A DNA stretch of 32,110 bases. It comes from Thermotoga sp. GTDB lineage: Bacteria > Bipolaricaulota > Bipolaricaulia > Bipolaricaulales > Bipolaricaulaceae. Of this stretch, positions 1 to 7,558 are shown in pieces. The notes under the pieces are model-generated. The model was not told the DNA's origin, did no database searches, and saw only the letters and a program-made list of their open reading frames with translations. A program made the translations under genes and the position numbers. The DNA is taken from NCBI GenBank assembly GCA_020724765.1, contig DYGJ01000004.1:1-32110 (forward strand), in the 5' to 3' direction. The first letter of the stretch is position 1. The number at the start of each line of letters is the position of its first letter.

Positions 1-198
1 CACCTCACGCTCGTGGGTGGCGTACCCCTTGACCGTCTCCACCAGGTTCGGGATGAGGTCGAACCGCTTGCGCAGGAGGGTGTCGATCCCCCGCCACGCC
101 TCCTCGGCCCTCACCCCGAGGCGGACGAGCTTGTTGTACGTGCCCGCGATCCACAAGAACAGGAGTACGAAGACCCCTAGGATGATCCATCCGATCAT
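1..198 (-). CDS. LemA family protein, N-terminal part (runs off the window)
   Basis: Reading the minus strand from an ATG at 198 gives 66 open codons that run past position 1. The product begins with one hydrophobic helix (about residues 2-19) followed by [15 protein letters not shown] and then [16 protein letters not shown]. These are hallmarks of the LemA family, small membrane-anchored helical proteins whose role is poorly defined. The soluble part normally forms a helical bundle of about 180 residues, and most of it lies outside the window. A GGAGG ribosome binding site sits just upstream on the minus strand (about 203-208). A weak -10 (TAGAAT, 218-223) lies further upstream. The gene is divergent from the aldolase gene that starts at 288. 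Identification is confident from the N-terminal pattern; function is not known. Confidence 0.85.
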   Translation of the reverse strand, partial: MIGWIILGVFVLLFLWIAGTYNKLVRLGVRAEEAWRGIDTLLRKRFDLIPNLVETVKGYATHEREV

Positions 199-217
199 GG
201 CTGCCTCCTCAGGATGC

Positions 218-247
218 ATTCTAGTCGAACCGCCCCTGCCCGGCGAA
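218..247 (-). promoter_or_regulatory. Possible promoter for lemA
   Basis: On the minus strand a TAGAAT hexamer (218-223) matches the -10 consensus in 5 of 6 bases. TTCGCC (242-247) lies 18 bp upstream as a poor -35. The position is suitable for the LemA gene starting at 198. The weak -35 keeps confidence low. Confidence 0.3.
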
Positions 248-287
248 CCGTGGCTGCGTCGGCTGGGAGCGGCTAGACTCGGAGGCG

Positions 288-929
288 ATGCAGCTCTACC
301 TGGACACGGCGAACGTGGCGGAGATCCGCGAGCTGGCGTGGCTCGTGGATGGGGTGACGACGAACCCATCCCTTGTCGCACGGGAGAAGCGACCATTCCG
401 CGACGTGCTGCAGGAGATCTGTGCGATCGTAGCTGGCCCCGTATCTGCGGAGGTCGTGGCCCTCGATCAAGAGGGGATCGTGCGCGAGGCGCGCGAGCTG
501 GCCAAGGTCGCCGCGAACGTGGTGATCAAGGTTCCGATGACGGAGACTGGGATGCAGGCGGTCCAGACCCTGTCGCGGGAGGGGATCCATACCAACGTGA
601 CCCTCGTCTTCTCCGCGAACCAGGCGTTGCTGGCGGCCAAGTGCGGGGCGACCTACGTCTCCCCGTTCGTGGGGAGGATCGACGACGCCGGTGGGGACGG
701 AATGGCTCTTGTGGAGGAGATCCTGAGCGTGTATGACCTGCACGACTTGCCCACCGAGGTCATCGTGGCCAGCGTCCGCCATCCCGGGCACGTCTTGCAG
801 GCGGCGCTTCTCGGCGCGCACATCGCCACGGTCCCATGCGATGTCCTGAAGAAGCTGTTCGGGCATCCCCTCACCGACGCTGGGATCGCCCGGTTCCTCA
901 AGGACTGGCAGCAGGTTCCGCAGGGCTAA
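288..929 (+). CDS. fsa: Fructose-6-phosphate aldolase / small transaldolase (TalC/FSA type)
   Basis: A 213-residue protein, the normal length for the short transaldolase / fructose-6-phosphate aldolase subfamily. This is a cytosolic TIM-barrel class I aldolase working on dihydroxyacetone or transaldolase substrates in sugar-phosphate metabolism. It opens with [10 protein letters not shown] and carries [10 protein letters not shown] (residues 20-29). The Schiff-base lysine is K81 in NVVIKVPMT, followed by [11 protein letters not shown] and [11 protein letters not shown], all diagnostic. A GGAG ribosome binding site lies a few bases before the ATG. Whether the physiological reaction is fructose-6-phosphate aldolase or transaldolase cannot be decided by eye. 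The gene stands alone, divergent from lemA, and is followed by a 500 bp non-coding repeat region. Confidence 0.92.
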   Translation: MQLYLDTANVAEIRELAWLVDGVTTNPSLVAREKRPFRDVLQEICAIVAGPVSAEVVALDQEGIVREARELAKVAANVVIKVPMTETGMQAVQTLSREGIHTNVTLVFSANQALLAAKCGATYVSPFVGRIDDAGGDGMALVEEILSVYDLHDLPTEVIVASVRHPGHVLQAALLGAHIATVPCDVLKKLFGHPLTDAGIARFLKDWQQVPQG

Positions 930-1031
930 AAGCCTTTGCGGGACGGCCCGCGGAGCCTCGGGCCACGCGGAGAAGGTCGGGGCCCCGCCGCAAGGCTCAC
1001 CCCAGAGGCATCGAGAACACCCGGCCGACTG

Positions 1032-1166
1032 AAGGCCCCACCACAATGGGCACCAAGGGCACGAAGAACGGCCAGCAAGAACCCCAGGGTTGGAGCCCCG
1101 AATTCCGTTGTGCTCTTTGTGCCAGCCTTCGTGTCCTCCGTGGTGCAGTCTGGGGTTCTCTACCGC
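1032..1166. repeat. Palindromic intergenic repeat, copy 1
   Basis: The left arm starts with CCACCACAATGGGCACCAAG (about 1039-1058) and contains tandem 9-mers of the type GGCACNAAG. The right arm (about 1102-1144) is its imperfect reverse complement, so the unit can fold into a long hairpin. It ends in GGTGCAGTCTGGGGTTCTC, which recurs in copy 2. No start codon with ribosome binding site and no known protein are present here; open frames such as the MGTKGTK one are translations of the repeat. It lies in the 500 bp gap between the aldolase and the GreA-like gene. Confidence 0.75.
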
Positions 1167-1193
1167 AAGGCGCGGCGGCCCCCTGGCCGACCA

Positions 1194-1362
1194 AAGGGTT
1201 CACCACAACGGACACCAGGGGCACAAAGGAGAGAGCAGGACCAGCCGCTCGGAGGCTGGTCTAGAAACAGAAGACCCCTTGGTGTTCTTCGTGCCCGTTG
1301 TGGTAGAGGGGTTTGTCTCCGTTCTCTCCGCCTTGGTGGTGTAGTCTGGGGTTCCCTCTGCG
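1194..1362. repeat. Palindromic intergenic repeat, copy 2
   Basis: The left arm (about 1200-1230) begins CACCACAACGGACACCAGGG. The right arm (about 1275-1304) reads as ACCACAACGGGCACGAAGAA on the opposite strand, so about three quarters of 30 bases pair. In the middle is a perfect 8-bp stem, GACCAGCC / GGCTGGTC (1239-1246 and 1254-1261), with a 7-base loop. The unit ends with GGTGTAGTCTGGGGTTCCC (from about 1336), the same tail as copy 1. It looks like a REP-like or small non-autonomous element. Confidence 0.75.
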
Positions 1363-1429
1363 ATTTCGGGGGCCTCTGCGGTAAGATGGGCCGGCACGTA
1401 GAGCGAACCCACACATCAGGAGGAGACGG

Positions 1430-1678
1430 ATGAAGCTTCCCCCCAAGCCACAGGAAAAGGTGCTCACCCGTGAGGGGTACGAGCGTTTCCAGAAGGAACT
1501 GGAAGAGCTGCTGCGCGTGCGTCGGCCGAAGGTCATCGAGCGGCTGCGGGCGGCGCGGGAGCTGGGGGATCTGCGGGAGAACTCCGAATACCACGCAGCC
1601 AAGGAAGAGCAGGGCTACGTTGAGAACAGGATTCTCGAGCTAGAGCGCCTCCTCCGTGGGGTCCGCATCATCGAGTAG
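1430..1678 (+). CDS. GreA/GreB-like protein with only the N-terminal coiled-coil domain
   Basis: An 82-residue protein that aligns throughout with the N-terminal coiled-coil domain of transcription elongation factor GreA (about 76 residues in E. coli) and then stops. The hairpin tip ELGDLRENSEYHAAKEEQG is intact and holds the acidic residues D47 and E50, equivalent to the GreA pair that reaches into the RNA polymerase secondary channel to stimulate transcript cleavage. The C-terminal FKBP-like domain that binds polymerase is absent. The stop falls at the domain boundary (GVRIIE), the downstream bases encode no GreA-like sequence in the same frame, and an EamA gene follows. A strong ribosome binding site (AGGAGGAG) precedes the ATG, so the gene looks intact rather than decayed. 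It may be a domain-only Gre factor or a regulator that competes for the secondary channel. Confidence 0.85.
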   Translation: MKLPPKPQEKVLTREGYERFQKELEELLRVRRPKVIERLRAARELGDLRENSEYHAAKEEQGYVENRILELERLLRGVRIIE

Positions 1679-1698
1679 GCCGCGTGGAGCCTGAAGGG

Positions 1699-1716
1699 GC
1701 CGCAGTTCCGTGCGGC
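1699..1716. terminator. Hairpin after the GreA-like gene (possible weak terminator)
   Basis: A perfect 6-bp stem, GCCGCA / TGCGGC, with loop GTTCCG lies 21 bp after the stop codon at 1678. There is no real T-run after it (ATCAGGTTT), so it may only attenuate read-through into the EamA gene. Confidence 0.35.
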
Positions 1717-1749
1717 ATCAGGTTTGGCGCGGGAGGAGAAGATCAGCCG

Positions 1750-2643
1750 TTGAACAGAACCCGCCTGGATAGCCGGCTTATCCTCGCCGTCGCGGCGATG
1801 CTCGTCATGTGGGCGTCGGCGTTCGCGGCGATCCGCAGCGCCCTCCCGGCATTCCCTCCGGGAGCGCTGGCCCTGCTGAGATTCCTGTTCGCCTCGGTCA
1901 CGCTGGGCGCGCTGAGCCTCGCGCGAGGGATGCCCCGGCCCGCTCGGCGCGACCTGCCGACCCTCCTCAGTCTGGGGGTCCTCGGGATCACGATCTACCA
2001 CCTGAGCCTGAACTGGGGGCAGCAGACGGTGACAGCAGGAGCGGCGAGCCTGCTCATCGCATCGGCGCCGATGGTCACCGCGCTGCTGGCGCGGCTCCTC
2101 CTCAAGGAAGCGCTCGGTCGGTGGGCGTGGGACGGGATCCTTCTTGGGTTCGGGGGGATCGCCCTCATCACCCTGGGCGAGGGTAAGGCGTTGCGCATCG
2201 AGCCGGGGGCGCTCGTCATCCTTCTCGCCGCCGTGTCGGCGAGCCTGTACAGCGTCCTGCAGAAGAAGCACGTCGACCGCTACCCCCCGCTCGCGTTCAC
2301 GACCTACGTCGTGTGGGCGGGGACGGTCCCGATGCTCATCTTCCTCCCCCAGCTCCTGGAGGCCCTGAAGACGGCCCCGGCAGGCGCGATCGCGGCCGTG
2401 GCCTACCTAGGCGCGTTCCCGGGCGGCCTGGCCTACGTCCTGTGGGTGTATGGCCTTTCTCGGACCACGGCGTCCCGCCTGTCGAGCTTTCTCTACCTGA
2501 GCCCAGTGCTGGCGATCGCCATTGCCTGGGTCTGGCTCCGCGAGATCCCGAGCTGGCTCTCCCTCATCGGCGGACTGGTGACAATCGGGGGCGTAGCGCT
2601 CGCCAACCTGCGCCGGGGTTCCGCAATTCGTCCGTCAGCCTGA
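1750..2643 (+). CDS. EamA/DMT-superfamily transporter
   Basis: An inner-membrane protein of 297 residues with about ten hydrophobic segments arranged as two EamA repeats of five helices, typical of drug/metabolite transporters (efflux or uptake of small metabolites; substrate not predictable). The first repeat begins AAMLVMWASAFAAIRSALP. Later landmarks are LSLNWGQQTVTAGAASLL, which closes repeat one, and YVLWVYGLSRTTASRLS in repeat two. A frame open further upstream would start with GTG at 1684, but the added 22 residues are not family-like. TTG at 1750 has a GGGAGGAG site about 12 bases upstream and puts helix one in the usual place, so it is preferred. The 3' end overlaps the convergent glycosidase gene by 9 bp (2635-2643). 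Confidence 0.85.
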   Translation: MNRTRLDSRLILAVAAMLVMWASAFAAIRSALPAFPPGALALLRFLFASVTLGALSLARGMPRPARRDLPTLLSLGVLGITIYHLSLNWGQQTVTAGAASLLIASAPMVTALLARLLLKEALGRWAWDGILLGFGGIALITLGEGKALRIEPGALVILLAAVSASLYSVLQKKHVDRYPPLAFTTYVVWAGTVPMLIFLPQLLEALKTAPAGAIAAVAYLGAFPGGLAYVLWVYGLSRTTASRLSSFLYLSPVLAIAIAWVWLREIPSWLSLIGGLVTIGGVALANLRRGSAIRPSA

Positions 2644-3930
2644 CGGCGAGAGCGGCGGCGCGTGGAGGATCACCTCGATCCCCTCCCCGATCAGGTACAC
2701 AGGTTCGACCCCCAGGGTGAGGGAGCGGACGCCCTCGAACTCGAAAAGCAGTGTCCCGTAGATGTCAACTACTTCTACCCGTGATGGCGCCCGCAGCCAA
2801 ACCGGACCCCGTCGCTCCCAGGGGTCCTGCCACAAGACGGCCACGGTCTTCCCGTCCAGGCTGAACCTGGCTGTGGTGACTCCTCTCTCCGTGTGGATGC
2901 CCGTTGGCACGGCTCCCCGCAGCCGCGCGATGAGGTGCTGGTAGGCGAAGAACGCCCTCTTCTTCACCCCGGCTCCGCGGTCGGCCGGGCCGAACCCGTC
3001 GTACACCAGGCCCGCCTGGTCGAAGAACCCCTCGCCCGTGCCCTCGTACTTGGGCTCAGTGACGTAGGTCCAGAAGACCTTCTCCACGCCGAGCTGTCCC
3101 AGGAGGACGAACCGCTTGACGAGGTCGGCCGCCTGTTCCTCTTCCAACTGGACAAGGTCGCCCATGCGGCCGGAGAACGTGGACGTCTCGCTGACCCAGA
3201 TCGGCCGATCCCCGTACCCAAACCGGTCGAGCACGAGGCGCATCCGGCCGAGGATGTCCTCACCCGTGCGGTAGTTCTGGACGCCGGAGGCGCCGGTGGG
3301 CCGAGCCACGCCGTAGTAGTGGAAGTTGTAGACGTCGATCCACTCTCCCCCGCCGGCATCCAGGAACCGTCCGAGATACGGTTCCAGCGCCAGGTCACCC
3401 ATCTCCGGCCCATCGAGCAGGCCCCCCATGAGGATAGTGCAGTCGGGGCAGGCCGCTCGAATGCCCGCGGCGATGATCCCCGCCCGGCGGGCGAACTCGT
3501 CGGGAGGGCACGATGTGGCCCACCCCCAGTTGGGCTCGTTCCCGATCTGCCAGTAGCGGATGGGGATCCCGACGTGGGTCACGCCCTCGCCGGTTGTGTA
3601 GTACCGGACGATCTCCGCCACGCGCGCGGTGACATCGGGTTCCACCGCTGGAGCGAAGAACGCCGGGATCGGTGTGACCCCTTGGGCGACGAGGTCCCGC
3701 ATCTGCCGTGTGTCGCGGGTGTCCGGACCGGGCACGGAATTCGGGCCCAGGTAGAACCCGTACACCGCGCAGTCCACCCCGAGCTCACCCAAGAGCGACT
3801 TGTCCGGGAAGATCCCGGATGCGCCGAAGAACCCATCGCGAACCCTTACCTCCCCGCCGCCCGGCCATGCCGGGCTCCCTGTCAATGCGAGCATGGCCAC
3901 GACTACAACTGCCCCGTGATGTCGTCTCAT
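2635..3930 (-). CDS. Secreted clan GH-A glycoside hydrolase-like protein (GH39/GH5-like)
   Basis: A 431-residue exported protein. The start chosen is the ATG at 3930 because it is followed by a clear signal peptide (MRRHHG, then AVVVVAMLALTGSPAW) and preceded by an AAGGGGG site; the frame is open 17 codons further but with no signal-like sequence. The body looks like a (beta/alpha)8 barrel of clan GH-A. YWQIGNEPNWG carries the likely acid/base E132, and PIWVSETSTFSG carries the likely nucleophile E248, each after a beta strand as expected. VYNFHYYG and KVFWTYVTEP are further barrel strands. The last ~80 residues form a small beta domain, common in GH39 and GH30 relatives. Substrate and exact family are not resolvable by eye. 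It is monocistronic, upstream of and convergent with the EamA gene. Confidence 0.75.
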   Translation of the reverse strand: MRRHHGAVVVVAMLALTGSPAWPGGGEVRVRDGFFGASGIFPDKSLLGELGVDCAVYGFYLGPNSVPGPDTRDTRQMRDLVAQGVTPIPAFFAPAVEPDVTARVAEIVRYYTTGEGVTHVGIPIRYWQIGNEPNWGWATSCPPDEFARRAGIIAAGIRAACPDCTILMGGLLDGPEMGDLALEPYLGRFLDAGGGEWIDVYNFHYYGVARPTGASGVQNYRTGEDILGRMRLVLDRFGYGDRPIWVSETSTFSGRMGDLVQLEEEQAADLVKRFVLLGQLGVEKVFWTYVTEPKYEGTGEGFFDQAGLVYDGFGPADRGAGVKKRAFFAYQHLIARLRGAVPTGIHTERGVTTARFSLDGKTVAVLWQDPWERRGPVWLRAPSRVEVVDIYGTLLFEFEGVRSLTLGVEPVYLIGEGIEVILHAPPLSPSG

Positions 3931-4027
3931 CCCGCCCCCTTGTCCACAAGATACACCGACACAACGGGAGCGGTTCTCCATGAAGGGAGATGCTCAGGCG
4001 CGGTCTCCCAAGAGAGTGGAAGTCGGT

Positions 4028-5026
4028 TCAGGTGAGGGTGGGGAGGCACAGCCCGTCTCGCCCGACGAGGGGCGTGGCGGCGAGGAGGGCGGAGTAGATC
4101 GCCTCCTCGGTGGCCTCTGCGGCTGCCCGATACAGGTTGTCCATTGCCGGTGAGCGATCGGCGATGAACTCCACCGGGTTGCGATCCTGCCCGCGGGGGA
4201 TCCGCCAGCCGGTGGAGAAGGCGACGAAGAAGTCGCCGCTTCCCGTGGTGGCGGGGGCTCCGGTTCGCGCGGCGCCGAGCGCCGCCCGCCGGGCGAGGCG
4301 CGCCAGCTGCTCGGGAAGGAGCGGGGCGTCGGTGGCCAGGACGACGACGAGCGATCCCTTGTCCTCGCTCTCACCCAGCGGTCCCGCCGTTGAGGAGACG
4401 TGGAGGCCGGGCGGGGGGCGGAAGTCCTCCCGACGGCCCATGTTGGGCAGGGCAAGGGCACCCACAATAGACGACCCCACGGCGCGGGAGGCGGTTCCGA
4501 TGCCGGACTTGAACCCGAAGGTCACCGTGCCGGTCCCGGCCCCCACGCACCCTTCGACCACGACCTCCCCAGCCCCGTCCAGGGCCGCCAAAGCATCAGC
4601 CTCGGACACTGGCCGGGTCTCGATCGCCGACAACCGCGCGTCATTGCACTCCAGTACAACCGGGTTCACGGACTTCGCCGCGGGGTAGCGGGCGAGGGTC
4701 CAGGTGATCAGGGCGTCCGCACACCGGGGGACGGCGAGGGTGTTCGTGAGGAGAATTGGCGTCTCCAGCTCCCCGAGGTGGAGGAGCTGCCACAGCCCGA
4801 CTGCCTTCCCGTGACCGTGCAGGACGAACGCCCCGGCGGGGAGCGGTTCTGCGTACAGATCGCCGGGGGGGAGAACCGAGGTGATCCCGGTGCGAACCGC
4901 ACCATTGCCTTCTCCGCGGATGATCGTGGTGTGGCCCACACGAACGCCGGGAACGTCAGCGACTGTTCCCCGCGGCCCAGGAGTGAGCCGACCCACGGAG
5001 TGCCCGGCCTGGCGGAACGCGTTCAC
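4028..5026 (-). CDS. P1 family peptidase (DmpA/BapA-type aminopeptidase, Ntn-like)
   Basis: A 332-residue member of the S58/P1 family (DmpA, beta-peptidyl aminopeptidases), which cleave N-terminal residues from small peptides, amides or esters after self-cleavage at a Gly-Ser bond. Seen here: TVADVPGVRVGHTTI at the N terminus, then GCVGAGTGTVTFGFKSGIGTAS. The expected autoprocessing site is G224-S225 in EDKGSLVVVLATDAPLLP, with S225 the predicted nucleophile. RLARRAALGAARTGA and GSGDFFVAFSTG close the fold. Length matches the family. The start is GTG at 5026 and forms a GTGA overlap with the stop of the glutamine synthetase gene upstream, so translation is probably coupled. Last gene of the U32-GS-P1 unit. 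Confidence 0.88.
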   Translation of the reverse strand: MNAFRQAGHSVGRLTPGPRGTVADVPGVRVGHTTIIRGEGNGAVRTGITSVLPPGDLYAEPLPAGAFVLHGHGKAVGLWQLLHLGELETPILLTNTLAVPRCADALITWTLARYPAAKSVNPVVLECNDARLSAIETRPVSEADALAALDGAGEVVVEGCVGAGTGTVTFGFKSGIGTASRAVGSSIVGALALPNMGRREDFRPPPGLHVSSTAGPLGESEDKGSLVVVLATDAPLLPEQLARLARRAALGAARTGAPATTGSGDFFVAFSTGWRIPRGQDRNPVEFIADRSPAMDNLYRAAAEATEEAIYSALLAATPLVGRDGLCLPTLT

Positions 5027-6387
5027 CCGTAGAGGAGGAACTCATACGGATGCGGCCGAGCCGCAACCTCGCGGATCTCGGCCTCCTTGACCGCGATCCA
5101 TCGCGCGATGAGCTCGTCGGGGAACACCCCGCCCAACGTGAGGAAGTCGTGGTCCCGCTCCAGGGCGGCGACGGCCTCGCTCAAGCTGCCGGGGAGGGAG
5201 ACGATCTTCCGTCTCCTGTTGGTCCGTGCGTTGAGGCTGTCTTCGACCGGCCCCCAGCCTTTGGCCACCGGGTCCAGTCCCTGACGGATCCCATCCACCC
5301 CGGCCATCGCACACGCGGCCAGCGCGAGGTACGGGTTGCAGGTGGGGTCGGGCGGTCGGTACTCGATCCGGGCTTGGGCAGGGTCGGTGATGTAGCCGGG
5401 GATGCGCACCGCGGCGGTGCGGTTCGCCCGGCCGAACGCGAGGTGGACCGGAGCCTCGAAGCCCGGGCCCAGCCTCCGGTAGGAGTTCGTGGATGGCGAC
5501 ACGAGGGCGGATAGGGCCTGGCCGTGGGCGAGGATCCCTCCCACGTAGTGAAATGCCGTCTCGGAGAGCCCTCCCTCGCTAGAGAACAGGTTCTCGCCCT
5601 TGGCCACGAGGTGCTGGTGGAAGTGGAGGCCGTTCCCGGCTTGGTTGTGCATCGGTTTGGGGAGGAAACAGGCCACGAGCCCTTCCTCGGCGGCGAGGCG
5701 CGAAATCAGATCCATCGCCATGGCGGTCCAATCCGCGGCTTCGAGGAGTCTTCCCAGCCCGAGCTCGATCTCCATCTGTCCGAGCGGGCCTCCCTCGTGG
5801 TGGTGGTAGCGCACTGGGATCCCCCACCGGCTGAGGACTTCCACCACGTACTGGCGCAGGCTGCGGCCGTGATCCTCTGGCCCCCCGGCGTGGTAGCCGG
5901 AGCGGGGCCCCGGCACTGCCCGGGGCCCGATCATCCCCAGCGGGCTCACCTCGACGTGTTGGCCGAGCGGCGTGTCCTCGGTCCACACCGCGTCGAACAG
6001 GTAGAACTCGAGCTCCACTCCGAACCGCGCCTCATCCGCGATTCCCGCACTGGAGAGAAACGCCTCCGTTGCCTTGGAAACGGTCCGCGGGGCCATGGAA
6101 TGAGGCCCTTCGTCCGGACGGGCGAGGTCGCACAGAAGGACCACCGATGGCGGATCACGGGTCGCGTCCACGCGGGCCGTGGCGAGATCCGGCAGGAGGA
6201 CGAGGTCCCCGCTCCCCAGTCCGTAGTGCGAAGCAGCAACTCCTACGCCCTTGGCGAACGTAGCTGGGGTGAGCTCGCCCGCGGGCAGGGTCAAGCAGCG
6301 TAGCCGGCCGAGGAGGTCCGCTGTCCGCAGGTCCACCCAGCGGAGGTCCTCCGCCTGAATCAGGGCGACGAGCTCGCTGAACGTCAT
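5023..6387 (-). CDS. Glutamine synthetase family protein (GSI type)
   Basis: A 454-residue type I glutamine synthetase-like enzyme, which ligates ammonia or an amine to the gamma-carboxyl of glutamate using ATP. Active-site elements are present: GVELEFYLF (E125, E127), HHEGGPLGQMEIEL (E198, E206), GNGLHFHQHL (H255), the flap glutamate E311 in GPGFEAPVHLAF, NRTAAVRIP, and RIEYRPPDPTCNPYLALAA (E342, R344). The region matching the adenylylation loop (KNLYDLP in E. coli) reads RRKIVSLPGS with no tyrosine, so canonical adenylylation is unlikely. It may be a housekeeping GSI-alpha or a gamma-glutamyl-amine ligase; position between a U32-like protein and a P1 peptidase favours a specialised role (inference). 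Its stop overlaps the P1 gene start. It starts 9 bp after the U32-like gene, with GGAGAGGAG just before the ATG. Confidence 0.88.
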   Translation of the reverse strand: MTFSELVALIQAEDLRWVDLRTADLLGRLRCLTLPAGELTPATFAKGVGVAASHYGLGSGDLVLLPDLATARVDATRDPPSVVLLCDLARPDEGPHSMAPRTVSKATEAFLSSAGIADEARFGVELEFYLFDAVWTEDTPLGQHVEVSPLGMIGPRAVPGPRSGYHAGGPEDHGRSLRQYVVEVLSRWGIPVRYHHHEGGPLGQMEIELGLGRLLEAADWTAMAMDLISRLAAEEGLVACFLPKPMHNQAGNGLHFHQHLVAKGENLFSSEGGLSETAFHYVGGILAHGQALSALVSPSTNSYRRLGPGFEAPVHLAFGRANRTAAVRIPGYITDPAQARIEYRPPDPTCNPYLALAACAMAGVDGIRQGLDPVAKGWGPVEDSLNARTNRRRKIVSLPGSLSEAVAALERDHDFLTLGGVFPDELIARWIAVKEAEIREVAARPHPYEFLLYG

Positions 6388-6396
6388 CTCCTCTCC

Positions 6397-7347
6397 TTAC
6401 GGCTTGGGCAGGGCGAGGTCCGCTGGGCCCCAATCGGACAGCTTGGCTCCGGGGAGCGATGCCTGGACGAGCTCGTGGATGATCTCGGCGTGCTTCACCT
6501 TCTCCCGTCCCCAGTCCGCGAGCATCGCGCCCGGGACCCACGGCTTGTAGAGCGCGCCCGGTCCGACCACACATGCCGGCCCCGGTTCGAGCTTGAAGTA
6601 GCACGGGGAGCAGACCCGGACCATCTCCGGCCCGTCGTAGAACCGGTTGAACCCGCCGAACGAGTCGGTGAGGAAGATATGGAGGTCCATCGGCAGGCGG
6701 ACCGCCTGACGGATCGAGGCCAGCTCCGGCAGGTCGAGGTCCCCCACCGGGTTGAACGTGTTCGCCCCGAGCTGCTCCAGGACTTTGGCCCCGGCAGCGT
6801 TCCCGTGTCCGGCGAACACCGACACCTTGAACACCACGTCCTTCGGCAGATCGCCCTTGGCCCGCATCTGGGACAAGAGCCACAGCAGCCCCTCGTCGAG
6901 GACGAGGAACCCGCGGAATCCGACCTCGACCGCGCGCAGGATGTCGGCGATCACGTAGCGGAGCTGGTCCGAGCCGCGGAACCGCAGGCCGGAGAGGCCT
7001 CCCTCCGGCGTGACGAGCTGGCGGCCCGTGTCCCACCCCGAGCGGGGTCCCGGGGTGAGGATGACCTCTACCTTGGACTCGGCCGCGATCTGGGCGAACT
7101 GCTTCAGCTCCGACCGAGTGAGGAGCGTCGCCCCCATCACCGTGGAGATCATGCGGTGCACGGGGATCTTCCGCTTCTGCGCCTCGTTCACCGTTGCCTC
7201 GAGGACCTCGGGCCGTTCGATCCCGGAGATCTCCATCCGGTACTGTGCCCCATCCGGGAACCGGTGAGGGCTGGCCGGTAGATCGTAGGCATCCCGGCCG
7301 GGAATCCCGTGCTTCTCCATGAGTTCCGCTACCTTTCGCTGATCCAT
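6397..7347 (-). CDS. U32-like TIM-barrel protein (putative U32 family peptidase)
   Basis: A 316-residue soluble protein without signal peptide. The ATG at 7347 is chosen because an AGGAGGCG site lies just before it; a longer reading to 7425 adds only unlikely Pro-rich residues. The sequence looks like an alternating beta/alpha barrel: TPGPRSGWDTGRQL, FLVLDEGLLWLLSQM, VVFKVSVFAGHGNAAGAKVL and LDLPELASIRQAV are strand/helix landmarks resembling proteins annotated as U32 family peptidases in Chloroflexi and Actinobacteria. A CSPC pair with a third cysteine 11 residues later recalls the iron-sulfur ligands of U32 proteins such as UbiU, but a fourth ligand is not clear. Whether it is a peptidase is unproven. 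It is the first gene of the unit with the glutamine synthetase and P1 peptidase genes. The family call is from memory of similar proteins. Confidence 0.6.
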   Translation of the reverse strand: MDQRKVAELMEKHGIPGRDAYDLPASPHRFPDGAQYRMEISGIERPEVLEATVNEAQKRKIPVHRMISTVMGATLLTRSELKQFAQIAAESKVEVILTPGPRSGWDTGRQLVTPEGGLSGLRFRGSDQLRYVIADILRAVEVGFRGFLVLDEGLLWLLSQMRAKGDLPKDVVFKVSVFAGHGNAAGAKVLEQLGANTFNPVGDLDLPELASIRQAVRLPMDLHIFLTDSFGGFNRFYDGPEMVRVCSPCYFKLEPGPACVVGPGALYKPWVPGAMLADWGREKVKHAEIIHELVQASLPGAKLSDWGPADLALPKP

Positions 7348-7472
7348 CGCGCCTCCTGGCCGATTGGGAAGTAACTCGATGATACCCGCAACCCGGGTCG
7401 GGAGGCTCGGAGGAGTTGGGGGCATGGTTCAGGTGGGGCACTTCTGTCGCAGCGAAACGACGATCCAGAAGC

Positions 7473-7478
7473 TATACT
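7473..7478 (+). promoter_or_regulatory. Possible -10 element upstream of the PLDc_N/ABC operon
   Basis: TATACT matches the -10 consensus in 5 of 6 bases and lies 80 bp before the ATG at 7559. No good -35 is seen 16-18 bp upstream (CAGCGA), so this is only a candidate. Confidence 0.35.
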
Positions 7479-7558
7479 CCTGGAGGTTCCTCAGGACCGT
7501 TGGGATCTCTGGCCTCGTCCATGAATCACGGATGACGCGGGTTCGAAGGAGGTAAACG

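Noticed and set aside
5-190. 61-residue Arg/Pro-rich open frame on the minus strand
   Set aside because: It is a shadow of the LemA gene that starts at 198 in another frame.
2893-4035. Long plus-strand open frame of 380 codons
   Set aside because: It is antisense to the glycosidase gene, has no ribosome binding site and a composition typical of a GC-rich shadow.
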